Shown here: one piece after another, positions 1 to 8,967 of the stretch
Layout of the letters: every line of letters begins with the position of its first letter
Position numbering within the stretch: the first letter of the stretch is position 1
Source: Gluconobacter cerevisiae
GTDB taxonomy: Bacteria > Pseudomonadota > Alphaproteobacteria > Acetobacterales > Acetobacteraceae
Length of the DNA stretch: 64,000 bases
Direction of reading: 5' to 3'
Assembly (NCBI RefSeq): GCF_015244675.1
Contig: NZ_JABCQO010000005.1
Span: forward strand, 1 to 64,000
The notes under the pieces: generated by a model
Database searches by the model: none
What the model was told of the DNA's origin: nothing
The model's input: the letters and a program-made list of their open reading frames with translations, nothing else
Position numbers and translations under genes: made by a program

Positions 1-146
1 CTGGCGCTCAGACAACAAAAATACCTCACTCACAGGCCTACCCTCCATCGGTAAGCCTGTGAATCACAACCTCTCGCTCAGTTCAATAAATTAATAGGTC
101 CTGAGCCTAGGAAACAACACCTGCAAGCTTAAGCAGAAGGCACATG

Positions 147-461
147 TCAGGCATCAATATTCTGCAGAACCTGAAACCCTTCAAAAACAGGTGGGCCAAT
201 CGTCAAAACCGCCCTTTGTCCCGCTCCGACATGTGCGACACGAAACTCTTCGGAGCGGGTCCAGCCGATAAATGCCTCGTAAGAGGTCCAAACGGTATGG
301 GACGCGTACAGAACATATTCCTCAAGAACCGGCCCCCGCAGAAACTGGAAGCTGACAAACCCGGGGACGGCCCTGAGCAGGACATCCCGGCTTAGCCATT
401 TCTGACGAAAGGCCTCTTCGCTGTCAGGCCGAACCTTGAAACGATTCATGGCAATGTACAT
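147..461 (-). CDS. Antibiotic biosynthesis monooxygenase (ABM) domain protein
   Basis: A 104-residue single-domain protein of the dimeric alpha/beta ABM fold, which includes quinol monooxygenases (YgiN type) and IsdG-like haem-degrading enzymes. It starts MYIAMNRFKV, has a VPGF turn near residue 32 and a YEAFIGWTRSEEF stretch near residues 60-72 followed by HVGAGQ, the usual pattern. The start at 461 is chosen over an upstream in-frame ATG at 566 because GAGGG lies 7 bases before it and the family begins here. It diverges from yqhD across about 240 bp. The neighbours, an aldehyde reductase and a quinone reductase, suggest detoxification of reactive carbonyls or quinones; the substrate is unknown. 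Confidence 0.75.
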   Translation of the reverse strand: MYIAMNRFKVRPDSEEAFRQKWLSRDVLLRAVPGFVSFQFLRGPVLEEYVLYASHTVWTSYEAFIGWTRSEEFRVAHVGAGQRAVLTIGPPVFEGFQVLQNIDA

Positions 462-700
462 CGCAATACCCTCATTCGCGCTTCGCAGGATATGCTCATG
501 CGCCCGGAAACAACGAGCTGTCCGCAATGCGGTTTCCTTTATGGCAGAATGCACAATCCAAGACACTACGTCTGATAGTGATATTTTCCCGTCTGTGTCG
601 AAACAGCGAAAAGCGTTAGGATCACGTCAGGTACATTCAGGCCGTAACGATCGCATTGATGACGGCGCAATCAGAAACACCCACTCTGAAGGCAGAAACC

Positions 701-1858
701 ATGCAGAATTTTGAATTCTACAACCCCACGCGTATTATTTTCGGTGAGAACACGATCCCGAAGCTGGCGGAACAGATCCCGGCCGATGCCCGCGTCCTGA
801 TCCTGTTTGGCGGCGCAAGCGCAGAACGCAACGGCACACTTCCAGCCGTCCGCGAGGCGCTGGATGGCCGCTTTACACGGGAATTCGGCGGCATCGAAGC
901 CAATCCGACCTTCGAGACGCTGATGAAGGCGGTCGAACTGATCCGGAACGAGAAACTGGACTTCCTGCTGGCCGTAGGCGGCGGCTCCGTCATTGACGGC
1001 ACCAAGTTCGTAGCTGCGGCCGTGGATTTTGAAGGCGATCCGTGGAGCATCCTCACAACGCATGGCGCAAACGTCAAAGCTGCGATGCCATTGGGAACCG
1101 TTCTGACGCTGCCTGCGACCGGTTCGGAAATGAACAGCTTCAGCGTCATCACCCGTCATGCCACGCGCGAGAAGCTGGCCTTCGGCAGCCCGCACGTCTT
1201 CCCGCGCTTTTCAGTTCTGGACCCGACCCGCACCTATTCCCTGCCCGTCCGGCAGATTGCGAATGGCGTCGTGGATTCCTTCGTCCACATCATGGAACAG
1301 TACCTGACCTATCCGGCGGACGGTCTGGCTCAGGACCGCTTTGCCGAAGGGCTTCTGCTCAGCCTGATCGAAATCGGGCCGAAAGTCGTTGCAGAACCTG
1401 AAAACTACACGCTTCGCGCCAATTTCATGTGGATCGCAACACTGGCGCTCAACGGCATCATCGGTGTCGGTATGCCGCAGGATTGGTCCACACACAGCAT
1501 CGGCCACGAACTGACGGCACGTTACGATATCGACCATGCCCGGACACTGGCCATCGTCCTGCCGTCCATGCTGCGTGTCCGCAAGGACGCCAAACGCGGC
1601 AAGCTCCTGCAATATGCAGCCCGCGTCTGGAACCTGCATGAGGGCACGGAAGACGAGCGGATCGAAGCCGCCATCGTGCAGACGGAAAAATTCTTCGAAA
1701 GCCTCGACATTCCGACCCGCCTCTCCGCTTACGACATCGGCGAAGACGGCATTGACCCACTGGTCGCACAGCTCGATGCTCACGGCATGACGGCACTGGG
1801 CGAACAGGCTGAAATCACTCTCGATATCAGCCGACGCGTGCTTCAACTGAGCCTGTAA
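701..1858 (+). CDS. yqhD: NADPH-dependent iron-containing alcohol dehydrogenase, YqhD type
   Basis: A 385-residue group III alcohol dehydrogenase, close in length and sequence to E. coli YqhD, a broad NADPH-dependent aldehyde reductase. The N-terminus (MQNFEFYNPTRIIFG), the NADP site FGGAS (residues 37-41), GGGSVIDGTKF (93-103) and the metal-site segments GVVDSFVHIMEQY and HSIGHELTARYDIDH, with Asp and three His, are all present. The start at 701 has GAAGG 6 bases upstream and matches the family N-terminus; an in-frame ATG at 656 would add 15 residues. A hairpin follows at 1863-1886. Likely cytosolic reduction of short and medium aldehydes, relevant to an organism that makes aldehydes by incomplete oxidation. 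Confidence 0.93.
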   Translation: MQNFEFYNPTRIIFGENTIPKLAEQIPADARVLILFGGASAERNGTLPAVREALDGRFTREFGGIEANPTFETLMKAVELIRNEKLDFLLAVGGGSVIDGTKFVAAAVDFEGDPWSILTTHGANVKAAMPLGTVLTLPATGSEMNSFSVITRHATREKLAFGSPHVFPRFSVLDPTRTYSLPVRQIANGVVDSFVHIMEQYLTYPADGLAQDRFAEGLLLSLIEIGPKVVAEPENYTLRANFMWIATLALNGIIGVGMPQDWSTHSIGHELTARYDIDHARTLAIVLPSMLRVRKDAKRGKLLQYAARVWNLHEGTEDERIEAAIVQTEKFFESLDIPTRLSAYDIGEDGIDPLVAQLDAHGMTALGEQAEITLDISRRVLQLSL

Positions 1859-1861
1859 AAC

Positions 1862-1889
1862 AGAGGGCGGTTGAGGCCGCCCCTCTTTT
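1862..1889 (+). terminator. Terminator between convergent yqhD and mdaB
   Basis: A GC-rich hairpin, GAGGGCGG paired with CCGCCCCTC around a TTGAGG loop with one bulged base, followed by TTTTC. It sits directly after the yqhD stop and abuts the mdaB stop on the other strand. Confidence 0.6.
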
Positions 1890-2479
1890 CAGGATGCAGT
1901 CCCGATCACGTCTTTCAGATGCTGGTGATAGGCGGCAAGTGTCGCGTCCACATTTGGCGCTTTCATTACGTCTGTCGCCAGAAACGTCGGAAGTGGGGAC
2001 ATCCCCAGAAATTCATGAGCCTTGTGAAACGGGAAATAAACCCCGTCCACACCACGCCCCTCAAAGAACTGATCCGGGTCCGTAAAAGCATCTTCCGGCG
2101 CATTCCAGGTGACTGACAGCATGTAATGCTTGCCCTGTACCAGACCGCCAGAACCATATTTACGCTCGGGATGTGCACGGCTGCGGCCATCATTTGCATA
2201 CAGCTTCCCATGACCAGCCGTCATGACTTCGTCCATGTATTTCTTGACGATCCAGGGCACGCCCATCCACCAGCCGGGGCACTGGTAGATGATCAGATCA
2301 GCCCACATGAAGTTCCCGACTTCCTGTTCCACATCGTATCCGTCATCAATCTTCGTCTGACGGATATCGTGACCGTTTTTCAACAGGATATCAGCGGCAC
2401 ACGCCTGAAGTGTGTCGTTCAGACGACCGTGAGAATGGGCAAAGACCTTGCCACCATTCAGAAGAAGAATTCTTGTCAT
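1889..2479 (-). CDS. mdaB: NADPH:quinone oxidoreductase, MdaB family flavodoxin-like
   Basis: A 196-residue flavodoxin-fold FAD enzyme that reduces quinones by two electrons and so avoids semiquinone radicals. It follows MdaB nearly end to end: FAHSHGRLNDTL, NFMWADLIIYQ, GWWMGVPWIVKKYMD, KYGSGGLVQGK, VTWNAP and DGVYFPFHKA. The start at 2479 (MTRILLLNGG) is chosen by alignment to the family; an ORF extension to 2566 adds 29 unlikely residues. It diverges from the LysR gene at 2603, which is the obvious candidate regulator. Confidence 0.92.
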   Translation of the reverse strand: MTRILLLNGGKVFAHSHGRLNDTLQACAADILLKNGHDIRQTKIDDGYDVEQEVGNFMWADLIIYQCPGWWMGVPWIVKKYMDEVMTAGHGKLYANDGRSRAHPERKYGSGGLVQGKHYMLSVTWNAPEDAFTDPDQFFEGRGVDGVYFPFHKAHEFLGMSPLPTFLATDVMKAPNVDATLAAYHQHLKDVIGTAS

Positions 2480-2602
2480 GATTGCATATCCGTTATTGGC
2501 CCAAACCGGGGCTATAAAACCATCATGAACCCCTGAAACCCACTTGATAACCGTCGCGATCTCCACAAAATCTATGAAGCAGTTTCACAGATCGGGCAGA
2601 AA

Positions 2603-3526
2603 ATGGACAACCGTTTCGGCGAGATGAAAATCTTCCTCCTGATTGTGGAAAGCGGCAGTTTTTCCGAAGCGGGCCGCCGCTCCATGATGACGCCATCCAC
2701 AATCAGCAAGCTGATCGGGCGCGTGGAGAACCGCCTTGGCGTTAAGCTCGTGGATCGCTCGACCCGAAAACTTTCCATCACGCCCGAAGGTCTTGCCTAT
2801 TACGAACGGGCTCAGGCTTTGATTGCCGAGCTTGAAGATATGGAAGGGTGTTTATCCAGAAAAACCGTCCAGTTGACAGGGATCATACGGATCAGCGCGT
2901 CCGTAGCGTTCGGGGCTTTGGTACTGGAGCCGTTGCTGCCGGAATTCTGGGCGACATATCCAGATATCGTGGTGGATCTGTCACTCTCCGACGAGATGGC
3001 AGACCTGTATCTGGACCGAACGGATGTTGCGTTTCGAGTGGGAAAACTTCAGGATTCCAGCCTGATGGCCCGACATCTGGGAACCGTACCGCGGCTTATC
3101 GTCGGTGCGCCGGAGTATCTGGAACGCTTTGGACGGCCTGAGAGCGTGGACGATCTGGAGCGTCATCGATGTCTGGGTTTCAATTTCCAGCGCGCGGCTC
3201 CGGTCTGGCCATTGCAGGAGCGCGGACGGGTCGTGGATCGGATTATTCGAGGGCCACTGCTCGCCAATAATGGTGAGACTGTCCGACGCGCGGCGCTCCG
3301 GGGCGCTGGGCTGGCACGGCTGGCGGAATATCATGTGCGCGACGATCTGAAGACGGGGAGACTGGTGGAGGTTCTGACAGATCGTGGTACGCGGGACGAA
3401 GAAGCCATCCACGCGCTTTATCAGGGCGGAAAACAGATCCCGCAACGCATCCGGGCTTTTCTGGACTTCGTGGTTCCACGTCTTCAGGTAAAACTCAAAC
3501 CGACAATATCTTATAAAAATTTGTGA
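2603..3526 (+). CDS. LysR-family transcriptional regulator beside mdaB
   Basis: A 307-residue LysR-type regulator. An N-terminal winged helix-turn-helix (about residues 1-65, with SFSEAGRRSMMTPSTISKLI as recognition region) is followed by a substrate-binding-like domain starting near LTGIIRISAS. Such proteins usually control a divergent neighbour, here mdaB, across a 123-bp gap. The inducer cannot be told from sequence. The C-terminal tail after the domain (LKPTISYKNL) is a short non-conserved extension. Confidence 0.88.
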   Translation: MDNRFGEMKIFLLIVESGSFSEAGRRSMMTPSTISKLIGRVENRLGVKLVDRSTRKLSITPEGLAYYERAQALIAELEDMEGCLSRKTVQLTGIIRISASVAFGALVLEPLLPEFWATYPDIVVDLSLSDEMADLYLDRTDVAFRVGKLQDSSLMARHLGTVPRLIVGAPEYLERFGRPESVDDLERHRCLGFNFQRAAPVWPLQERGRVVDRIIRGPLLANNGETVRRAALRGAGLARLAEYHVRDDLKTGRLVEVLTDRGTRDEEAIHALYQGGKQIPQRIRAFLDFVVPRLQVKLKPTISYKNL

Positions 3527-3540
3527 AGAAAATTCTCTGA

Positions 3541-4509
3541 TCAGTATTCAAGCGGACGCAATGGGCCATTTCTGAAACGGACGAGCTCGTGGCGGATGAC
3601 CTGAAACACAGTGTCGCGCAACCAGCGATGAACGCCATCTGAATCCACTCGGGGATGCCAGGCCTGAAAGGACGTAACGGGAGGAAGGTCGAACGGAAAA
3701 TCGAACGCTTCGAGCTGGATTTGCGACAAGGGAAGACGGTCAATCACGATATCAGGCAGCGGAAGGATCATGTCCGTCTCTCGCATGGTTTCAATCATGG
3801 AATGGTAAGTCGGCACAACCATGGCAATGAGTCGGGTTAGGCCGTAATGCTCCCGCAAAACAGTGTCGATCGGGCCATGGAGCCGCCCTTTGCGGGAGAC
3901 GCTGATATGATCATATTCGACAAGCGTCTGCGGCGTGATCCCGCGTGCGAAAATGGGGTGTCCTTGGCGCACCATGGCGCGGAATGACGTCAGAAACAGG
4001 GTTTGACGCATAATTTCGGGCCGCAGATCGTCCGTAGCACCGACATAAAGGTCGATCCTGCTGTTGCGTAGGGCGTCACTGGCCGGTTCCTCTGTTTCGG
4101 GAGCGAACACAACGCTGCAATTTGGGCACTCTCGCTTGAGGGCCATCAGGATGACATGCCCAAACGCACTGACGACAAGGTCATTGGCGCGGATCGTGAA
4201 GCGGGGCGAAAGATGGCGCAGATTGAGCGTTTCGCTGTCATTCACTAGCGCATCGGCCTCCCGCACGATGTTCTGGACCCGGTCACGAATGCGGCTGGCG
4301 AAGGCTGTGGCCATCATTCGGCGCCCGGACAGAACCAGAATAGGATCTCCGAACACGGTGCGCAGCGTTGCAAGATGGCGGCTCATGGCGGCATCGCTCA
4401 CCTTCAGCCGACGCGCTGCCTGTGAGACGCTTTCTTCTTCCACAAGAACCTGAAGATAACGCAGCAGGTCGAGATCGTAGCGTCTGTGACTGTCAGTTCG
4501 TTTGGCCAT
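3541..4509 (-). CDS. LysR-family regulator divergent from the efflux operon
   Basis: A 322-residue NodD-type LysR regulator: YDLDLLRYLQVLVEEESVSQ, ARRLKVSDAAMSRHLATLR and FGDPILVLSGRRMMAT mark the DNA-binding N-terminus. The start at 4509 (MAKRTDSHRR) has GGAGAG a few bases upstream; the reading frame runs open to 4680 but that part lies in the shared promoter. It diverges from the efflux operon at 4680 and probably regulates it in response to a pump substrate. It converges on the preceding LysR gene with a 14-bp gap. Confidence 0.88.
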   Translation of the reverse strand: MAKRTDSHRRYDLDLLRYLQVLVEEESVSQAARRLKVSDAAMSRHLATLRTVFGDPILVLSGRRMMATAFASRIRDRVQNIVREADALVNDSETLNLRHLSPRFTIRANDLVVSAFGHVILMALKRECPNCSVVFAPETEEPASDALRNSRIDLYVGATDDLRPEIMRQTLFLTSFRAMVRQGHPIFARGITPQTLVEYDHISVSRKGRLHGPIDTVLREHYGLTRLIAMVVPTYHSMIETMRETDMILPLPDIVIDRLPLSQIQLEAFDFPFDLPPVTSFQAWHPRVDSDGVHRWLRDTVFQVIRHELVRFRNGPLRPLEY

Positions 4510-4679
4510 CGCTCTCTCCGTTTCCTGCGGTTTTCCAGTATATTTCAGTGCTTTTACGCTGAAATGGAAGGGTTTTTTATAATCCTTGCGGAAAGTGGAA
4601 ACGTCACTTGCTGCAAACGTGGGTTTTCGGACCACTCCGCTCTGGATAGTGGCTGTGGGACAACGAAAGAGACCCCACA

Positions 4680-6344
4680 ATGCAACCAGCAGCCTCGCCT
4701 TCGGCGGGTGCGCCGCCCGCGCAGCCGTCTTACATTCCGCCTTTCGGCATGCGGACGATCGTCGGCTGTCTCGGGATGCTGCTGGCCGTGCATGTCGCCG
4801 GATTCAACGAACACATTACCGAAATCGGCCTCGCCGATATCCGCGGCGCAATGCATATCGGGCACGATGAGGGCACGTGGTTCACCTCGATCTACGAGGC
4901 CTTCAACATTGCGGCCATGGCGTTCACGCCCTGGTTCTACATGACGTTCTCGATCTATCGCTTCTCGATCTTCATGACCGCCGTATTAGCGCTTCTGTCC
5001 ATCCCCCTGCCCTTCATGCCAGACATGATTTCGCTGTGTTTCCTTCGCGCCGCACAGGGCCTGAGCGCGGGCTGTCTGCCGCCCGTCCTGATGACGGTCA
5101 TGCTCAAATACCTGCCTCCCCCCATCAAGGTGTTCGGCATTGGCGGCTATGCCATGAGCGCCACCTTCGGTCCCAATCTGGGAGGTCCTCTGGAAGCGAT
5201 GTGGTTCGAGCATGTCGGCTGGCGCTGGCTTTACTGGGAAGTCATTCCCTTCAGCGTCGTCGCCATCGCCATGATGGCCTACGGACTGCCGCGCGATCCG
5301 GTGCATCTCGAACGGTTCCGGAATTTCAACTGGCGTGGCTTCTTTATTGGAGTTCCGTCCATCCTGTGTGTGGTGACGGTGCTGTACCAAGGAGACCGGC
5401 TGGACTGGTTCCGCTCGCCGATCATCTCCCATCTGACATTTTGGGGTGGTGCGTTGTTCGTGGGATTCCTGTTCCATGAATGGCACCATCACAGCCCGTT
5501 TTTCCGGCTTCAGTACTGGAAAAACCGCAACATCACGATGTCTCTGCTGACACTCGTGGGCGTGCTCATCATCTGCGGGCTGATGATGGAAGTCCCGATG
5601 ACATATCTGGAAGCCGTGCGGGGATACCGACCCATCCAAGCAGCTCCGGTTGCGCTGACGGTTGCCCTGCCCCAGCTCATCATGCTGCCGCTGACGGCTG
5701 CGCTCTGCAACTCCGCACGGGTGGACTGCCGGTATGTTCTGGCGTTCGGGATGTCCTGTCTGGCGCTCGCGGCCTTCCTCGGGACCTGGCTGACGCCGGA
5801 TTGGGTGCGGGATAATTTCTATCTCCTGCAGGCGCTTCAGATCCTTGGTCAGCCAATGGTCGTGATCCCGGTGCTGATGCTGGCGACCATGTCTCTCGGC
5901 CCGGCGGACGGGCCGTTCATCTCGGGCATGGTCAATATGCTCAAGGGAATGGCCAACGCGTTTGCAGCGGCCATTTTCGAAATCCTGCTCCGCCGTCGGG
6001 AACAGTATCACTCCACAATGCTATTGGACCGGACAGGCAATAACGCCACAGCGCTGTCCGGTATGGGCGATCCGATCCAGGGAGCCATCAGCAACAGCTC
6101 GCCCGACGGCGATCATGTGACGCGCAATACGCTCCAGATCTTCCACACCTATCTGCACGAGCAGTCGATCACGCTGGCGCTGGTGGACATCTATTTCGTC
6201 GTGATGTGCCTCTGCATTGCCTATGTCGCGCTGACTGCCGTGCTGCCGAAACGGGTTTATCCACCCGGCAAGGGGCCTGCTCCGGCCATGCCTGCCGCCG
6301 CCCGCGAACCCGATCCTTCCTCCCTTCCCGCCACCGCGCACTGA
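4680..6344 (+). CDS. MFS drug:proton antiporter, DHA2/EmrB type
   Basis: A 554-residue polytopic inner-membrane protein of the 14-helix DHA2 (EmrB/QacA) family. Hydrophobic segments run from about residue 25 to 535, with the large loop near residues 440-490 typical of the group. The N-terminal 20 residues are Pro/Ala-rich and cytosolic. It is the first gene of a three-gene operon with a HlyD adaptor (14 bp downstream) and an outer-membrane factor, so it is the energised component of a complete tripartite exporter. Substrate unknown; organic acids, phenolics or detergents are plausible. Confidence 0.9.
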   Translation: MQPAASPSAGAPPAQPSYIPPFGMRTIVGCLGMLLAVHVAGFNEHITEIGLADIRGAMHIGHDEGTWFTSIYEAFNIAAMAFTPWFYMTFSIYRFSIFMTAVLALLSIPLPFMPDMISLCFLRAAQGLSAGCLPPVLMTVMLKYLPPPIKVFGIGGYAMSATFGPNLGGPLEAMWFEHVGWRWLYWEVIPFSVVAIAMMAYGLPRDPVHLERFRNFNWRGFFIGVPSILCVVTVLYQGDRLDWFRSPIISHLTFWGGALFVGFLFHEWHHHSPFFRLQYWKNRNITMSLLTLVGVLIICGLMMEVPMTYLEAVRGYRPIQAAPVALTVALPQLIMLPLTAALCNSARVDCRYVLAFGMSCLALAAFLGTWLTPDWVRDNFYLLQALQILGQPMVVIPVLMLATMSLGPADGPFISGMVNMLKGMANAFAAAIFEILLRRREQYHSTMLLDRTGNNATALSGMGDPIQGAISNSSPDGDHVTRNTLQIFHTYLHEQSITLALVDIYFVVMCLCIAYVALTAVLPKRVYPPGKGPAPAMPAAAREPDPSSLPATAH

Positions 6345-6358
6345 CGGACCTGCCTCAT

Positions 6359-7435
6359 ATGATTTACGGAAAACCCCTTCTTCTGGCCGGATGTGCGGTC
6401 GTCCTGCTGACCGGCCTTGCCTGGACGGCAGATCGTTTCTTCGTGGGCGACGGCATCCGTCAGGAAACCAACGACGCCTATGTCACAGCCGATTTCACGA
6501 CCGTGGCTCCCAAAGTCTCCGGACGTATCGACCGGGTGCTGGCGGAAGACAACGAATACGTCCATGCCGGGGAAGAACTCGCCCATATCGAGGATGACGA
6601 TTACCGTGCGGCTCTGGATGCCGCGCGTGGCGATACGGCTGCGGCTCAGGGCGATGTGAACAATCTTCAGGCCCTGCTGGACCGTCAGGGCTCCATCGTC
6701 GATGCGGCGAAATATACCGTGCAGTCCGACGAGGCCGCGCTTGTCTTTGCGCGGCAAAATGCAGCCCGTTACCGCAATCTGTCCGCAGGGGGCGCGAGCA
6801 CGATCGAGCAGCAGCAGGGTGCGGAAGCCCGACAGCTTGAAGCCCTCGCCGCCCTTGCCCGCGACAAGGCCGGAACCAGTACGGCTGAACAGCAGATCGC
6901 GGTGCTGAAGGCTCAACTTGAAAAGGCTCAGGGTGCGCTTCTGAAGGCAAAAAGTGCCGAGCATCAGGCCGAACTGAACCTCTCTTACTGCACTATTCCC
7001 GCGCCGGTGGACGGCGTGGTGGGAGAGCGAGGCGTGCGTGTCGGTGCCTATGTCCATCCGGGCACGGGGCTTCTGGCGGTCGTGCCGGTCCGCAAGGCCT
7101 ATGTGCTGGCGAATTTTCAGGAAACACAGCTGACGAAAGTCCAGACCGGCCAGAGTGCGACGGTATGGATCGATACGTTTCCCGGTCATCCGCTCAAGGC
7201 CCATGTGGACAGTCTGGCCCCGGCCACAGGTGTCGCATTCGCAGCCATCCAGCCCGACAATGCGACCGGAAACTTCACGAAAGTGGTCCAGCGCGTCCCC
7301 GTCAAGCTGACTTTTGATCCCGGCCAGCCTCTGGCGGAAAAGGTTCGTGTCGGCATGTCGGTCGAAGCGCGTATCGACACGTCTTCCACGCCAGAAGGCA
7401 CCCATTCCCATGATGCTCGGTATCTCTGGAAATGA
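6359..7435 (+). CDS. HlyD/EmrA-family periplasmic adaptor
   Basis: A 358-residue membrane fusion protein. One N-terminal membrane anchor (about residues 7-25) is followed by TNDAYVTADFTTVAPKVSG, the EmrA-type lipoyl/barrel-sandwich start, a long alpha-helical hairpin rich in Ala/Gln/Glu (about 85-215), then IPAPVDGVVGERGVRVGAYV closing the lipoyl domain and a beta-barrel with NFQETQL. The ATG at 6359 is used because it gives the anchor directly; an ORF extension to 6206 lies inside the MFS gene. Its stop overlaps the start of the outer-membrane gene (ATGA), indicating translational coupling. Confidence 0.9.
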   Translation: MIYGKPLLLAGCAVVLLTGLAWTADRFFVGDGIRQETNDAYVTADFTTVAPKVSGRIDRVLAEDNEYVHAGEELAHIEDDDYRAALDAARGDTAAAQGDVNNLQALLDRQGSIVDAAKYTVQSDEAALVFARQNAARYRNLSAGGASTIEQQQGAEARQLEALAALARDKAGTSTAEQQIAVLKAQLEKAQGALLKAKSAEHQAELNLSYCTIPAPVDGVVGERGVRVGAYVHPGTGLLAVVPVRKAYVLANFQETQLTKVQTGQSATVWIDTFPGHPLKAHVDSLAPATGVAFAAIQPDNATGNFTKVVQRVPVKLTFDPGQPLAEKVRVGMSVEARIDTSSTPEGTHSHDARYLWK

Positions 7436-8943
7436 GATCTTCCATGTTTCCCCCCTCACGCTGCCTTCTTCTGGCACTCACCATGCTGTCTGCCTGTACG
7501 GTGGGGCCGGACTATCACCGCCCCGACCCGCAGGCCCCTGCGCACTGGCATCAGAGCCTTTCTCCCGAAGCCAGTCATCCGCAGGAGACATCCATTGTCG
7601 ATGCACAATGGTGGCGGATCTATCGCGACCCCACGCTGACGGCGCTGGAAGAAGATGTGGCGCGCAACAATCTCGATCTGCGTGAAGCCGCCCTACATTT
7701 CACCGAAAGTCAGGCGGAACGGCGGATCGCCAGCGCGGCCCAGATGCCGCATATGGAAGGCGCTGCCTCCTATGCCCGTGAACGCGCCAGCACGAACGGT
7801 ATTCTCGGCCTTCTGGGAACCATGCAACAAGCCGGGCCCGGCGAGATTGCCAGCGGCCAACAGGGCTTTGGACCGGCTGCAATGGATGGCGCGAAGGGCA
7901 ACCCGTCTTTCAATCTGCCACAATACGGGCTGAGTGCATCATGGGAGGTCGATTTCTGGGGGCATGTGCGTCGTCAGGTCGAGGCAGCTACCGCGGCCAT
8001 GCAGGAAACGGACGAACTGCACCGCGATGTGCTGGTCTCCCTCATGGCGGAAACCGCGCAGGATTATCTGAGCCTGCGAAATATCCAGACGCAGATCGGC
8101 ATCACGCAGCAGAGCATCGCAATTGCAGCACACAGCGTGAAACTGACGGAACTCCGCTTTGCACAGGGCACGGCAACGAAGCTCGATATCGCTTATTCCC
8201 GCGGTCAGATGCATGGTTTTGAGGCGCGCCTTCCTGTGCTGAAAAGTCAGGAAGTGCACCTCGTGAATGCCCTGAGTTTCTTGACGGCGCGACAACCGGG
8301 CGCGTTGAAAGACACGCTCGGGTCTGTTCAAGCCCTCCCCTCCGTCCCTGCTGACATTCCGGTCGGTCTGCCCTCCGAACTGGCCGAACGCCGCCCCGAT
8401 GTGCGAGCGGCAGAAGACCACCTCCATGCCGCGACGGCGAGTATCGGCGTGGCAGTCGCGGATTTTTTCCCGCGCGTAACGCTGTCTGGCAGTCTGGATA
8501 TTCAGGCATTGCAATTCAGCGGGCTGGGTTCATGGGCATCGCGTCAATACGGGTTCGGGCCGACTATGACGCTTCCCTTGTTCGAAGGCGGTCGCCTGAC
8601 CGGACAGCTTCATCTGCGCCGTGCCCAGCAGAAGGAAGCGGCGATTGGGTTGCAGCGCACGCTTCTGAAAGCATGGGAAGAGGTCGATGACTCAATGGCG
8701 GATCTGAGCGCCGCGCAGGAGCGGCGCAACAGGCTCGCAGAGACGGTCGCGGAAGACGAAACCGCTGTTCATATCGCGCAGCTCCAGTACGGTCAGGGAG
8801 CCGGAGACTTCCTCAACGTCCTGACGACGCAGAATGCCCTTCTGGCCAGCCGAAGCGCTCTGGCTGAGTCAAGCGCGAACGTCTCGATCTCCGTCGCCCA
8901 TCTATACAGGTCTCTGGGAGGAGGCTGGATGCAGAAACCCTGA
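7432..8943 (+). CDS. Outer-membrane efflux lipoprotein, NodT/OprM type
   Basis: A 503-residue TolC-like outer-membrane factor. The signal peptide ends in a lipobox LSAC (Cys22), followed by TVGPDYHRP, the classic NodT/OprM mature start. Two repeated OEP regions follow, with YGLSASWEVDFWGHVRRQVE and the GLPSELAERRPDVRAAE and YGFGPTMTLPLFEGGRL motifs. It is the last gene of the efflux operon and provides the outer-membrane exit channel. The start overlaps the adaptor stop by 4 bp. Confidence 0.93.
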   Translation: MRSSMFPPSRCLLLALTMLSACTVGPDYHRPDPQAPAHWHQSLSPEASHPQETSIVDAQWWRIYRDPTLTALEEDVARNNLDLREAALHFTESQAERRIASAAQMPHMEGAASYARERASTNGILGLLGTMQQAGPGEIASGQQGFGPAAMDGAKGNPSFNLPQYGLSASWEVDFWGHVRRQVEAATAAMQETDELHRDVLVSLMAETAQDYLSLRNIQTQIGITQQSIAIAAHSVKLTELRFAQGTATKLDIAYSRGQMHGFEARLPVLKSQEVHLVNALSFLTARQPGALKDTLGSVQALPSVPADIPVGLPSELAERRPDVRAAEDHLHAATASIGVAVADFFPRVTLSGSLDIQALQFSGLGSWASRQYGFGPTMTLPLFEGGRLTGQLHLRRAQQKEAAIGLQRTLLKAWEEVDDSMADLSAAQERRNRLAETVAEDETAVHIAQLQYGQGAGDFLNVLTTQNALLASRSALAESSANVSISVAHLYRSLGGGWMQKP

Positions 8944-8967
8944 CATCCAGCGAATGCAGCGTCGTCC

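Noticed and set aside
31-61. Hairpin CACAGGC...GCCTGTG near the left edge as a terminator
   Set aside because: Only a 7-bp clean stem with an 11-base or larger loop and no T-tract on either side; no adjoining gene end is visible.
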